From Methylobacterium durans (GTDB lineage: Bacteria > Pseudomonadota > Alphaproteobacteria > Rhizobiales > Beijerinckiaceae): a stretch of 64,000 nt of DNA. The notes under the pieces were generated by a model. It saw only the letters and a list, made by a program, of their open reading frames with translations, was not told the DNA's origin and searched no databases. The first letter of the stretch is position 1. Every line of letters starts with the position of its first letter. The stretch covers positions 5,648,501-5,712,500 of the forward strand of contig NZ_CP029550.1 of NCBI RefSeq assembly GCF_003173715.1, written 5' to 3'. A program made the translations under genes and the position numbers. Below are positions 1 to 6,990 of this stretch, piece after piece.

Positions 1-55
1 ACCGTAGCGGCCTAGCAGCGTTAGAGCGGGACGTTCGTTTGTAGGAGTAACATCG

Positions 56-325
56 ATGATGAAGACGCTTGCTACTGCTGCTGCGCTCTCTTTCGCGCTG
101 TCCGGCGCTGCCCTTGCTCAGACCACTGGCGGCGGCTCTGCGGAGAAGAACCTCAACAACCCTGGCAGCGTGAAGAGCAACGCTGAGAAGGGTATGCCGA
201 GCCGTGACGTGCCGACTACCCTGGGCACTGCTCCTGGAGCGGCTACAGCCCCAGCCGGCAGCACCGAGCGCAACCTGAACAACCCGGGTAGCGTGAAGAG
301 CGACGCTGAGAAGGCTGGGCGCTGA
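56..325 (+). CDS. Small secreted protein with an internal duplicated 16-residue repeat
   Basis: An 89-residue protein of unknown function, probably exported. The first 21 residues form a signal peptide (basic start MMK, hydrophobic core, likely cut after ALA at residue 21). The mature part is short, hydrophilic and rich in Asn, Pro, Gly and Ser. It contains the same motif twice, at residues 30-45 and 71-86: E-(K/R)-NLNNPGSVKS-(N/D)-AEK, joined by a Pro/Ala/Thr linker. A good ribosome binding site (AGGAG, 43-47) lies 8 bases upstream of the first of two consecutive ATGs (56 and 59). It is followed by a structured candidate sRNA and terminator. The tandem repeat suggests a binding or structural role in the periplasm, but no family was recognised. 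Confidence 0.75.
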   Translation: MMKTLATAAALSFALSGAALAQTTGGGSAEKNLNNPGSVKSNAEKGMPSRDVPTTLGTAPGAATAPAGSTERNLNNPGSVKSDAEKAGR

Positions 326-379
326 TGCTCTAGCGAGCGAATCAGGCTGCCTTGAGTTTCGAAACTTCGCATCGCACCA

Positions 380-497
380 CGAGTTATTGCAGTGCGGTGC
401 CTTGTCGTGTCCCCCCTTCGCTGGGCACCGCGTCCCTGCTTATGGGCAGGCGTTTCCTCCCAAGACTTCGGGCCGTCCTTCGGGGCGGTCCTTTTTG
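380..497 (+). ncRNA. Candidate sRNA (copy 1) with UUUCCUCCC motif, suhB/alpha-r14-like
   Basis: A 110-120 base stretch without a credible gene but dense in structure. A first hairpin pairs GCGGTGCC (about 396) with GGCACCGC (about 424). A second pairs CCTGC with GCAGG (about 436-450). A single-stranded TTTCCTCCC (453-461) follows, then a strong terminator hairpin with a TTCG loop and T-tract. A closely similar copy of the 3' part lies at 1838-1884. From memory, alphaproteobacterial trans-acting sRNAs of the suhB/alpha-r14 and cuckoo types carry an exposed anti-Shine-Dalgarno motif of this kind. The family assignment is inference. The 5' end is a guess, as no clear promoter was found. Confidence 0.55.
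470..496 (+). terminator. Rho-independent terminator with TTCG tetraloop (copy 1)
   Basis: GGGCCGTCC (470-478), loop TTCG, then GGGCGGTCC (483-491) gives a 9-bp stem with two G-U pairs, followed directly by TTTTTGTTT. This is a textbook intrinsic terminator for the candidate sRNA and possibly the upstream secreted-protein gene. Confidence 0.88.
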
Positions 498-669
498 TTT
501 GGTAAGCTTCCTAGCTGCCAGCCTCTCGATCTAATCCGATTCAGCCGGGGTTCAGGTCGCCCGAGCCCTACTCCGTTGCCGTAGAAGGGTTTATTATCGC
601 CAAGCACTGAACGGCATCCTCATCGGAAAGCCACGGTGTAGCGGCGCTCGCCTAGGATGAGGTGAGGAG

Positions 670-903
670 ATGTTGGCAGATACACCGGACGACACGATCC
701 AGCCCGAGGAACATCTGCTTCATCGCTATCGTGCCTTTGTCCTCGATGCAGACGGTAGGGTCCTGCGCTCCGATCCGATTGCAGCACAGGACGATGAAGC
801 TGCCCTCAATCTTGCCAGCGCCAGGGTAGGCAGCCATTCGGTCGAACTCTGGGATGGGATGCGCTTCATCGAGCACCTCGATCCACACGGCCCTACCAAA
901 TAG
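670..903 (+). CDS. Small hypothetical protein, ELWDGxRFIEH family (copy 1)
   Basis: A 77-residue protein of unknown function. It has no signal peptide. Residues about 20-75 match the protein at 2478-2699 on the other strand: YR-x3-LD-x2-G, then a DDEA segment and a C-terminal SVELWDGMRFIEHLDP. The overall plan (N-terminal strand, aspartate-rich turn, central helix, C-terminal conserved motif) recalls DUF6894, which is also plentiful nearby, but the signature is different. GAGG at 659-662 sits 7 bases before the ATG. The gene lies in the island between a candidate sRNA and a DUF6894 gene. Its coding reality is supported by the conserved paralogue. Confidence 0.72.
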   Translation: MLADTPDDTIQPEEHLLHRYRAFVLDADGRVLRSDPIAAQDDEAALNLASARVGSHSVELWDGMRFIEHLDPHGPTK

Positions 904-1023
904 GTCAGCGCGCCACGGAACGATTGCTGGATGTTAGCTTTTGCTCTCTACCGGCTTTGGTGGGAGCTTAAGCAGTGTCGCGCGAAGCCTCAAGCCAAGC
1001 CATTGTTTTGGTAGCGTAAGGCC

Positions 1024-1323
1024 GTGACGCGCTTCTTCTTTGACCTGCATAGCGATAGCTTGTCCGCATGGGACGATGAGGGTCGAGAGTGCAGTGACGC
1101 TGACGAGATACTGCGCCACGCACTAAGGATGCTGGATGATCTGCCTGAGGCCCCGACCCATGGAAGCAGCCCCGCCGTCGTTTCCGTCCACGATGTTAGC
1201 GGACAGGTAGTGCTGACTGCGACCCTCAAGCCGAACTCGGAGCCGAACCTGAGGTGGACAAAGGAAGGACCTTCTGAGGGTGTGTCCACTGTGCCATTAC
1301 CTCCCAAGTCTTCAGCGCTTTAG
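1024..1323 (+). CDS. DUF6894 family protein (island copy)
   Basis: A 99-residue protein with the DUF6894 signature: an N-terminal RFFFDLHSD strand, an aspartate-rich DDEGREC, a helix with regularly spaced Ala/Leu, and a C-terminal VSVHDVSGQVVLTATL strand. The family is common in Methylobacterium and Bradyrhizobium relatives and has no established function. The start is GTG at 1024, with a weak TAAGG just upstream. The tail after residue 75 is longer than in the copies at 7245-7463 and 10335-10571 and is probably unstructured. It is one of four DUF6894 genes within 14 kb. Confidence 0.78.
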   Translation: MTRFFFDLHSDSLSAWDDEGRECSDADEILRHALRMLDDLPEAPTHGSSPAVVSVHDVSGQVVLTATLKPNSEPNLRWTKEGPSEGVSTVPLPPKSSAL

Positions 1324-1399
1324 CGGCTCCCCTTTGGACACCCCGCTCTGTGTGGTTTGGTTGACGGCCAGTTAAGCCGGTTCCGAGCCGAGTGCTCAG

Positions 1400-1681
1400 C
1401 TATTTCGACTGGCGCTCAACCAAGGTCATGACCTCGATCTCAGCCGCAACGTCTACGAGGTAAGACGTGATGCGCTGCCCAGCGGCTGAGTCTCGGCACT
1501 CGACACGAAGCACCACGTTGAGTCCTGTTCCTTCAAGTCTGCGCAAGATGGTGTCAGCAGCATTGGCAGCCGAGCGTTCGGTGGACCCAGTGATACGGAC
1601 TTGGTGGACGCCGGAAGCAATCACGATGGTGCAGAACGGCTCGGCCATCTCACGCAACGCTGCAAGCCGCTGCCGGTTCAT
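1400..1681 (-). CDS. Hypothetical protein
   Basis: A 93-residue acidic protein of unknown function, predicted cytoplasmic. It begins MNRQRLAALREMAEP. The middle (VHQVRITGSTERSAANAADTILRRLEG) reads as a strand followed by an amphipathic helix, and the end alternates hydrophobic residues as in a small alpha/beta fold. An upstream in-frame ATG at 1762 is possible, but using it would run the gene through the stem-loops of the second candidate sRNA, so the start at 1681 is preferred. Neither start has a convincing ribosome binding site. Nothing nearby suggests a role. Confidence 0.5.
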   Translation of the reverse strand: MNRQRLAALREMAEPFCTIVIASGVHQVRITGSTERSAANAADTILRRLEGTGLNVVLRVECRDSAAGQRITSYLVDVAAEIEVMTLVERQSK

Positions 1682-1763
1682 GTCGAGTGCACACGCCGGA
1701 ACTGCTTCCAGAAACAGAACAGGCTCGCCTTGCGACGAGCCTGCCTGACAACCTGAGCCCATG

Positions 1764-1884
1764 GAACTCCCCCAACTTCCTCAAGTTGACAGAAGGCAAC
1801 TCCGGTATTGGCGTTCCGGAATTGCAAAGCTCCTTGGGCGTTTCCTCCCTAGACTTCGGGCCGTCCCTTGGGGCGGTCTTTTTT
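1764..1884 (+). ncRNA. Candidate sRNA (copy 2) with UUUCCUCCC motif
   Basis: The 3' half (1838-1884) is nearly identical to 450-496: GGGCGTTTCCTCCC, AGACTTCGGGCCGTCC, then a GGGCGGTC arm and T-run. The 5' half differs in sequence but also folds: CAACTT/AAGTTG (about 1770-1786) and TCCGG/CCGGA (1801-1820). Conservation of the unpaired TTTCCTCCC plus the terminator with free variation upstream fits a duplicated trans-acting sRNA better than a duplicated protein gene. The 5' end is uncertain. It opposes the hypothetical gene at 1400-1681. Confidence 0.52.
1858..1884 (+). terminator. Rho-independent terminator (copy 2)
   Basis: GGGCCGTCC (1858-1866), loop CTTG, then GGGCGGTCT (1871-1879) and a run of six T (1879-1884). 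It has the same architecture and almost the same sequence as the terminator at 470-496. Confidence 0.85.
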
Positions 1885-2141
1885 CTGGGCTGTTGCTACA
1901 GGTTAACTCGCGATCATGCAATTGGTTCTCAGGGCTGGCTCGCGGATGGTGTCAATGTGAGCGCCAACGTAAAGCGCTTTGGAAGTATGCCGGCGAATCC
2001 AGCCGCTTCAGCAAGCCACGCTTAACCAGAGCGATTTTCACTCGTCGGAAGCTTCGCAATATGGCTCCAAGCGAGCGGCTGGGAACTTGGGGCAATCCCG
2101 AGTCTGGCCTCAACGAACAGCACTGGTGGCGAGGTACGGGC

Positions 2142-2417
2142 ATGGCGCTGACAGGACGGTTCTGGTTCCGCAAGACGTGGACAGGCAAACTGGTTCTCCT
2201 GGTAGAGGAGAAAAAGCCACGCTGGTTCCGCAAGGGTGCCTTCAGGCTACGGTGGCGAGATGCGATGCTCCTCGATCTGGCCGAGAACGAGATGCGCCCA
2301 CTGATGGAGCTTGAGCGTTCTCACCGGTCGGACTACGGGGCGCGACGCTCTCCCAGCCTACATGCTGTCACATCGGTGAAGCCTGAACCTTCGGGAGCAA
2401 GCAAGACAGCAGCCTAG
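2142..2417 (+). CDS. Small basic hypothetical protein (MALTGRFWFRKT type)
   Basis: A 91-residue basic protein. The first half is strongly patterned (MALTGRFWFRKT, GKLVLLVEE, RWRDAMLLDLAENEMRPL), suggesting a small beta fold followed by a helix. The last 30 residues look disordered. I associate similar short proteins with Methylobacterium genomes but know no function. GAGGT (2132-2136) sits about 6 bases before the ATG at 2142. The frame is open much further upstream, including an ATG at 2061, but those residues have no protein-like pattern and run into the sRNA terminator, so the shorter version is preferred. Confidence 0.55.
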   Translation: MALTGRFWFRKTWTGKLVLLVEEKKPRWFRKGAFRLRWRDAMLLDLAENEMRPLMELERSHRSDYGARRSPSLHAVTSVKPEPSGASKTAA

Positions 2418-2477
2418 AACGAGGGCACCTTTGGAGGTTGGGCATCAAAGGTTCCTGGCCAACCGAAGGTTTCCGCG

Positions 2478-2699
2478 CTACTCGTGCTTCGGTTCAAAGT
2501 GCTCGATAAAGCGCACTCCGTCCCACAGTTCGGCAGCATGCCCATCAACGAATGCACGAGCCTGCATCATCGCCTCATCGTCACCGGACGCTGTTAGATG
2601 CTCGGTCAGGATGATGTGACCGGAGTCGTCCAGTAGTGTCACTCGGTATCGGGCAGTAGACCTACCGCCTGATGTTTGCTGCCCTCCCTGATTTGCCAT
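2478..2699 (-). CDS. Small hypothetical protein, ELWDGxRFIEH family (copy 2)
   Basis: A 73-residue paralogue of the protein at 670-903, ending HAAELWDGVRFIEHFEPKHE. Shared features are the ARYRVTLLDDSGH strand, the DDEA turn, the helix QARAFVDG and the ELWDG-x-RFIEH signature. GGAGG lies 7 bases upstream of the ATG at 2699 and decides this start over a longer in-frame reading from 2765. Function unknown. Having two family members on opposite strands within 2 kb of the island points to a duplicated or collected gene rather than an operon. Confidence 0.75.
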   Translation of the reverse strand: MANQGGQQTSGGRSTARYRVTLLDDSGHIILTEHLTASGDDEAMMQARAFVDGHAAELWDGVRFIEHFEPKHE

Positions 2700-2858
2700 T
2701 CGGCGCCTCCCCCTGCTTTGCCAGCAACAAGCTGAGGAGTGTGCCGCCTGCATCAAGCGGGGCATTAACCTGCATCATAGCTGCACTCGGGCAGCCCTGT
2801 GAAAGGGCATCGAAGCAACCCGCTAACTTCCGGAACCCAGATCGGCTACCTTCACGGC

Positions 2859-3470
2859 ATGAGCTATGTGGACCGCATCGCCCGCTTGCGCATCGTGCTG
2901 GATGACACAGAGCCGACCATCTGGCGCACGGTGGAGGTGCCGCTCACGATCAGTCTCAACGGCCTGCACGAGGTCATCCAAGCGGCAATGCCGTTTGAGA
3001 ACTACCACCTATTCGACTTCCGGATCGGTGACCGGCGCTTTGCCATCCCAGACCCTGAGTTCGACGGGCGGGAGACCCGCAGTGCCAAGGTAGCGAAGCT
3101 TGGGGCGGTGCTAGAGAATGGGATCAAGCAGTTCGCGTACACCTATGACTTTGGCGACAACTGGCAGCACACCATCACGGTCGAAGAAGTTTTCGACGCC
3201 GACCCAGCCACAGAGTACCCGCGGTTCCTAGAAGGTGAGCGGCGAGCGCCGCCTGAGGATGTGGGCGGCACGTTCGGCTTCGATGAGTTCCTAGAGATTC
3301 TCTCCAAGCCCCGCCACCGCGAACGCAAGAGCCTGCTGGAGTGGTGCGGTGGGTCCTTCGAGCCTGCGGTGGTGGATACCGAGGCCATTCAGGCGCAGAT
3401 GAGCAAGCTGGCGCGGCGCAGGACGATAGGTAAGGCGGGATTCGCAAAGAGTCGCTTGCCACCCCACTGA
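2859..3470 (+). CDS. Plasmid pRiA4b ORF-3 family protein
   Basis: A 203-residue protein of the pRiA4b ORF-3-like family (PF07929), often found on plasmids and beside transposons. Supporting segments are RLRIVLDDTEPTIWRTVEVP near the N-terminus, LNGLHEVIQAAMPFENYHLFDF, the hallmark FAYTYDFGDNWQHTITVEEV (about residues 88-107), and the PPEDVGGTFGFDEFLEIL segment. The biochemical role of the family is not established. The start chosen is the ATG at 2859 because family members begin just before this strand, although no clear ribosome binding site precedes it. It is convergent with the interrupted integrase and belongs to the island. Confidence 0.85.
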   Translation: MSYVDRIARLRIVLDDTEPTIWRTVEVPLTISLNGLHEVIQAAMPFENYHLFDFRIGDRRFAIPDPEFDGRETRSAKVAKLGAVLENGIKQFAYTYDFGDNWQHTITVEEVFDADPATEYPRFLEGERRAPPEDVGGTFGFDEFLEILSKPRHRERKSLLEWCGGSFEPAVVDTEAIQAQMSKLARRRTIGKAGFAKSRLPPH

Positions 3471-3484
3471 CTACCAAGAGCAAA

Positions 3485-3530
3485 CTCCTGGGCATCTGTT
3501 GGCACCTAAGCCGGTGAGAAAGCCCAGGAG
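3485..3530. terminator. Inverted repeat between convergent genes, possible terminator
   Basis: CTCCTGGGC (3485-3493) and GCCCAGGAG (3522-3530) form a perfect 9-bp inverted repeat around a 28-base loop. It lies exactly between the stop codons of two convergent genes, but has no T-tract on either side, so a terminator role is only plausible. Confidence 0.35.
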
Positions 3531-4116
3531 AATCCTCGTTAGCGGATGGGCTGTTCCGGCCGCTTCTTCGCTGTCTGAGCCAGCTTCTCGGCGAGCGCTT
3601 CCGGCCTCAAATGTGTGTAGCGCATCAGCATCCGCGTATCTCTGTGCCCGCTGATAAGGGCCACCTCCGGAATGCTCAGGCCCATCTCAAAGAACCGTGA
3701 GACGGCCTCGTGTCTGAGGTCGTGGTAGCGGAAGTCGGGCAGGGGAGCCCGCATCATGATCCTGCGCCATGCCATTTTCACGGCATCCTCGGTGGTGGGG
3801 AACACCAAGGCATCCGCTGGAGCAACAGCAGGCCTACGCTGACTGAGGATAGCCAGCGCTCTCCCGGTGAGGGGGATCGTTCTTTCGTGGCCGTTCTTGG
3901 TTCGAGGGATGTGCAGGGTCCTCCTTGTGAGGTTGATATCGCCCCACCGGACGCCCAGCACCTCGCCGCGCCTCATGGCCGTCTCTAGGCCAAACTCCAC
4001 CATGTAGAGGACGTGAGGGTTCCGAGAGCGGCGGCAGGCTTCCCGAAGCTGTTCCCATTCGCCGGGCTCTAAGCGCCTTGAACGCGCATCAGACACCTTA
4101 TACCAATCGGTGGTGA

Positions 4117-5177
4117 TCATAACTGATAGGCCCAGTCACGCAGGCCGATGGACATGATCTTCCAAGGCTGGTCGATGAACCGGTTCCAGACCTGACAGCA
4201 CTGCTCGACAATGTCCTCGTAGGACGAGAAGACGCGGTCGCCGAGCCAGTTGTCGCGCAGGAACTGCCAGACATTCTCGACCGGGTTGAGTTCCGGGGCG
4301 CAGGCTGGCAGCGGCAGCAGGGTGATGTTGGCGGGCACGACGAGGTCGTGGGCGACGTGCCAGCCCGCCCCATCGAGGATCAGCACGGCGTGGGCGCCTT
4401 CCTCGACGCTGCAGCTGATCTCCCTGAGGTGCTCGTTCATCGCCGCGGTATCGCATCTCGGCATGATGAGGCCGGCACCCTTGCCCTTCTCGGGACAGAT
4501 CGCTCCGAAGATGTAGGCGTGGGCCGTGCGTTGGTCCTTGGGCGCCGAGGGCCGGCTGCCGCGGCGCGCCCAGCGGCGGGGCAGCGTGTTCTTCTGGCCG
4601 ACCCGAGCCTCGTCTGACCACCACACCTCGATGGCCGCGCCAGCCGGCAGCCGGGTTCGGATCGCCCTCACCTCGGCGGGCAAGTTTTTTTGAAGGCTGC
4701 CAGTGCGGCCGGGTCCTGCTCATGATGGCGCGGGCGTGCCGACAGCTTGCGGAAGCCGAGTTGTTTCACCGTGCGGCCCACCGTGCTCTCGTCCAGGCTC
4801 ACGCCGAAGCTGGCGTAGATCCAGGCGGCGAGATCCTTCAGCCGCCAGCGCACCACGCCGTGTCGATCCGGGTCCGGCCCGCTCTCGACGATCTGCGCCA
4901 GCGCTTGACGCTGCGCATCGCTCAACTTGGCTGGGTTGCCCGGGGCCTTGCGGTTGATCAGCCCGGCCGGGCCAGCTGCGTTGAAGGCGAGCACCCAATC
5001 GCGCACCGTCTGCAACCCTACCACCCCGATCCGAGCCGCATCCGTGCGGCTGCCGCCCTCGTAGATCTCGGCCAGCGCCAGCAGCCGGCGGCTCTGGCCC
5101 GCGTCTCGGCTGGCCTTGGCCAGACGTCGAAGATCGTCGGCGTTGAAATCCTCACGCAGAGCAACCGCAGCGGACAT
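4117..5177 (-). CDS. IS630-family transposase made by -1 frameshifting (orfA-orfB)
   Basis: Two overlapping frames encode one DDE transposase. OrfA (5177-4668, 169 residues) is a helix-turn-helix DNA-binding region: RRLLALAEIYEGGSRTDAAR then a second winged-helix segment. OrfB (4683-4117) is the catalytic half: first Asp in VWWSDEARVG, second in LILDGAGWH, Glu in NPVENVWQF. The frames overlap at a run of seven A on the coding strand (4691-4685) reading TTC AAA AAA ACT. A one-base backward slip gives K-K-N-L-P-A-E-V, entering orfB exactly. This is the usual expression mode of such elements. Alone, orfA would encode a DNA-binding protein without the catalytic triad. Confidence 0.88.
4685..4691 (-). 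other. Slippery A7 run for programmed -1 frameshift
   Basis: Seven consecutive A on the coding strand, followed by C, in the 16-base overlap of orfA and orfB. Slippage by -1 is the direction needed to fuse the two transposase frames. No stimulatory pseudoknot was worked out. Confidence 0.7.
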
Positions 5178-5855
5178 GGCAAACCCTCCCGGTTTGCCTC
5201 ATCGAACCAGATCCGCCGCCGATACGAAACCTCGTGAGTCGCTATCACCGTCGACCGGTATTAGGCTTCCTCACCAACGAGAAGGGGTTCTCATGGATTG
5301 GGATACCCCAGGTGCGCCGAGCTACCTCAAAGGCATGCTGATAGATGGCGAGTTCTCGATTGATGCTGGCGGGCTTGATGGTTTTGAGTCGGGCGTCCCG
5401 GTGAGCCGCTACCCTGGCCACTGTGAGGGCGCTTAGGGGCACCTTGGAAAGTGCGTGCCTCAAGAGAACCCTGATCGCCATGGTCTCCCGAAAGGCGCCG
5501 CGCTTCGTGGGTGTGACCTCATCCCGATAGCGAATCAGGATGTCTCCCACAGTCAGGTCATCGAGCATCCTGAGGCCCACCGGGAGGCCCCTGCGGTCTG
5601 CCTCGGCTTCTATCTGTCTCGCCCAGGTCTGGGCATCGGCTTTGGTGGAGAATGAACGGGTGAGGGCAGAAGACCCTTTGCGGCGCACTTGAGCGTGCCA
5701 CCGATCCCCGCGCTTTCTAAAGGTTGCCATTAGGCTGGTCTCACTGTGCCAAGAGTGTGCCAGCGAGTTCCAGACAGGCCTTTGGTGATCCTCAGTAGCT
5801 CAGATGTGTGATGAGACCCGAGGCCGCCATGTGCCTACGAGTGCTCAGCTTTTCG

Positions 5856-5981
5856 GTCGTGGCGATGACGCTGGAGACCACCGAAGAAGAGCTGATGCAC
5901 ACGGTCTTCCCGCACCCGACGCTCTCGGAGATGATGCACGAGAGCGTGCTCGACGCCTATGGCCGGGTGATCCACACCTGA
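5856..5981 (+). pseudogene. lpdA: 3'-terminal fragment of lpdA (island attachment-site remnant)
   Basis: About 42 codons ending in TGA at 5979-5981 encode VVAMTLETTEEELMHTVF, PHPTLSEMMHES, then VLDAYGRVIHT. HPTLSE followed by an SVLDA helix is the C-terminus of dihydrolipoamide dehydrogenase, the E3 subunit of 2-oxoacid dehydrogenases. No upstream lpdA coding sequence is present: just before lies the N-terminus of the integrase on the other strand. The likely explanation is that an island integrated into the lpdA 3' end, supplied a replacement 3' end to the intact gene (off the left edge), and pushed the original terminal fragment to its right border. A second decayed copy lies at 8001-8076. 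Confidence 0.82.
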
Positions 5982-6096
5982 TCCGTGGGATTACCAAAGG
6001 CCTCGCCAGGACAAGCTGTTGTCGGCAGCCACTCAACATGCTGCCGAATGAGACCTGACGGTTCACCCTTCGGCCGGATTAGGTTCCTCGATCAGG

Positions 6097-6522
6097 TCAC
6101 CACACGCATTTTCCGGAGGAGAGGACGGGCGGGATCTCATCCTCCGTGCTGAGGCGGGCAAGCGAGACGTGCCGGTTCGCTCGGTTGAGCGCGAAGACCA
6201 GCTTGCGGTCGGGGGATTGGCCGCAAGTCATCACCCCCTTGTCTTCCCCCGTCTTCCTGCATCTGTAGATGCCGGTATCGGCATCCTTCACGAACATCGT
6301 GTCGCCGTCGTCAATCTAGGCGGCGAATCGAATGGGTTGATGGCTGACGTTGGCAATCGTCTTCTTGGGAAACGGACGCGGCACCTTGGAATTCTTCGTG
6401 CAGAACGACCTGACCTCTTCGGCGAATGCGCTGTCCGTCCCGATCAGTACAGCCGCGAGCACGAACGCGATCCGTGTCGTGAAGCCTGCCCAAGCCTCCT
6501 GGCTGCCCTCAATGCGCGGCAT
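6097..6522 (-). pseudogene. Secreted hypothetical protein with in-frame nonsense codon
   Basis: One continuous frame of about 140 codons is interrupted by TAG at 6318-6316. The first part starts MPRIEGSQ and has a signal-peptide-like segment ending DSAFA. The part after the stop continues in the same frame with IDDGDTMFVKDADTGIYRC, and includes paired cysteines (YRCRKTG, VMTCGQS). There is no ribosome binding site before the ATG at 6297 that would make the second part an independent gene, so a nonsense mutation in a secreted protein gene is the simplest reading. No family was recognised. It sits between the two lpdA remnants, a decaying part of the island. Confidence 0.55.
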
Positions 6523-6554
6523 TTGCCACAGGTTGCATCGGTAGCGCGAGGCGG

Positions 6555-6580
6555 GGAACACCTTCCCCGATCCCCCGGTT
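6555..6580 (+). promoter_or_regulatory. Predicted EcfG (general stress sigma) promoter
   Basis: GGAAC (6555-6559), a 17-base spacer, then GGTT (6577-6580), close to the alphaproteobacterial EcfG consensus GGAAC-N16/17-CGTT. It ends 32 bases before the ATG of the small secreted glycine-rich protein, a suitable distance. Confidence 0.6.
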
Positions 6581-6612
6581 GCCGTCACCTACGGCAATCG
6601 ACGGAGAGTATC

Positions 6613-6846
6613 ATGAAGGCCATCACCACATTCGGGGCCGCGCTCGCCCTGACGCTTCTCGTGGGCGGCTCAGCGGCGGAAGCCAAGGGCTGCATCAAGG
6701 GCGCCGTCGTCGGCGGAGCGGCCGGCAGCATGGCAGGCCACGGCAAAATGGGGGCAGCCGCCGGTTGCGCCGTGGGTCACCACAGGGCCAACAAGAAGGA
6801 TCAACAGCAGCAGGGTGGGTCTCAGGGCCAGGGGCAGGCTCGGTAA
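6613..6846 (+). CDS. Small secreted glycine-zipper protein
   Basis: A 77-residue exported protein. Residues 1-24 are a signal peptide ending SAAEA. The mature part begins KGCIKGAVVGGAAG and contains Gly/Ala every few residues (GAVVGGAAGSMAGHGKMG) like glycine-zipper envelope proteins, two cysteines (GCIKG, AGCAVG), a GHHRA segment, and a Gln/Gly-rich tail. GGAG (6603-6606) precedes the ATG. An EcfG-type promoter directly upstream suggests induction in the general stress response. The molecular role is unknown. It remains intact although it lies between island remnants. Confidence 0.75.
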   Translation: MKAITTFGAALALTLLVGGSAAEAKGCIKGAVVGGAAGSMAGHGKMGAAAGCAVGHHRANKKDQQQQGGSQGQGQAR

Positions 6847-6990
6847 TCGTCAGCGCAAGCGGAGCGAGGCTGCGACAGGCGCAGCCCGCCTCGCCCCGGG
6901 CCTCTGACCGGCGGCGGGACCGGGCCGGAACTGAGGGCTTCCATCGTAAGTTAAACTCGCGTGGCTTCACTCAACGGCAACGGTGCTCTC

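Larger units (their letters stand above)
4101..5261 (-). mobile_element. IS630-family insertion sequence (1161 bp)
   Basis: The element inserted at a TA in the integrase gene. TA copies flank it at 4099-4100 and 5262-5263. The ends are imperfect inverted repeats: TACCAATCGGTGGTGATC inward from the left and ATACCGGTCGACGGTGATAG inward from the right, one base offset. TA duplication, size, and a two-frame DDE transposase all fit IS630. The intact reading frames and clean duplication suggest recent movement. Confidence 0.9.
3539..5730 (-). pseudogene. Tyrosine recombinase (integrase) interrupted by an IS630-family element
   Basis: A phage/island-type tyrosine recombinase cut in two. The N-terminal part (5730 down to about 5264) carries the SAM-like core-binding region starting MATFRKRGDRWHAQVRRKG. 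The C-terminal part (about 4098 down to 3539) carries the catalytic domain: first Arg in AMRRGEVLG, HDLRHEAVSRFF box, GHRDTR, and the Tyr nucleophile in MLMRYTHL. Removing the 1161-bp insertion and one TA joins ...SLVRKP to KVSDARS in frame, giving about 342 residues, the usual family length. The gene is therefore recently inactivated rather than decayed. It lies immediately left of an lpdA 3' fragment, the expected place for an integrase next to its attachment site. Confidence 0.92.

Noticed and set aside
1761..2141. Long N-terminal extension of the small protein at 2142-2417
   Set aside because: It would pass through the candidate sRNA terminator and has no protein-like pattern. A GAGGT site supports the start at 2142.
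5794..5803. AGTAGCTCAG resembles the D-arm of a tRNA near the integrase/lpdA junction
   Set aside because: No acceptor stem, anticodon arm or T-loop (GTTCGAATC) can be built around it, and the lpdA fragment explains the attachment site better.
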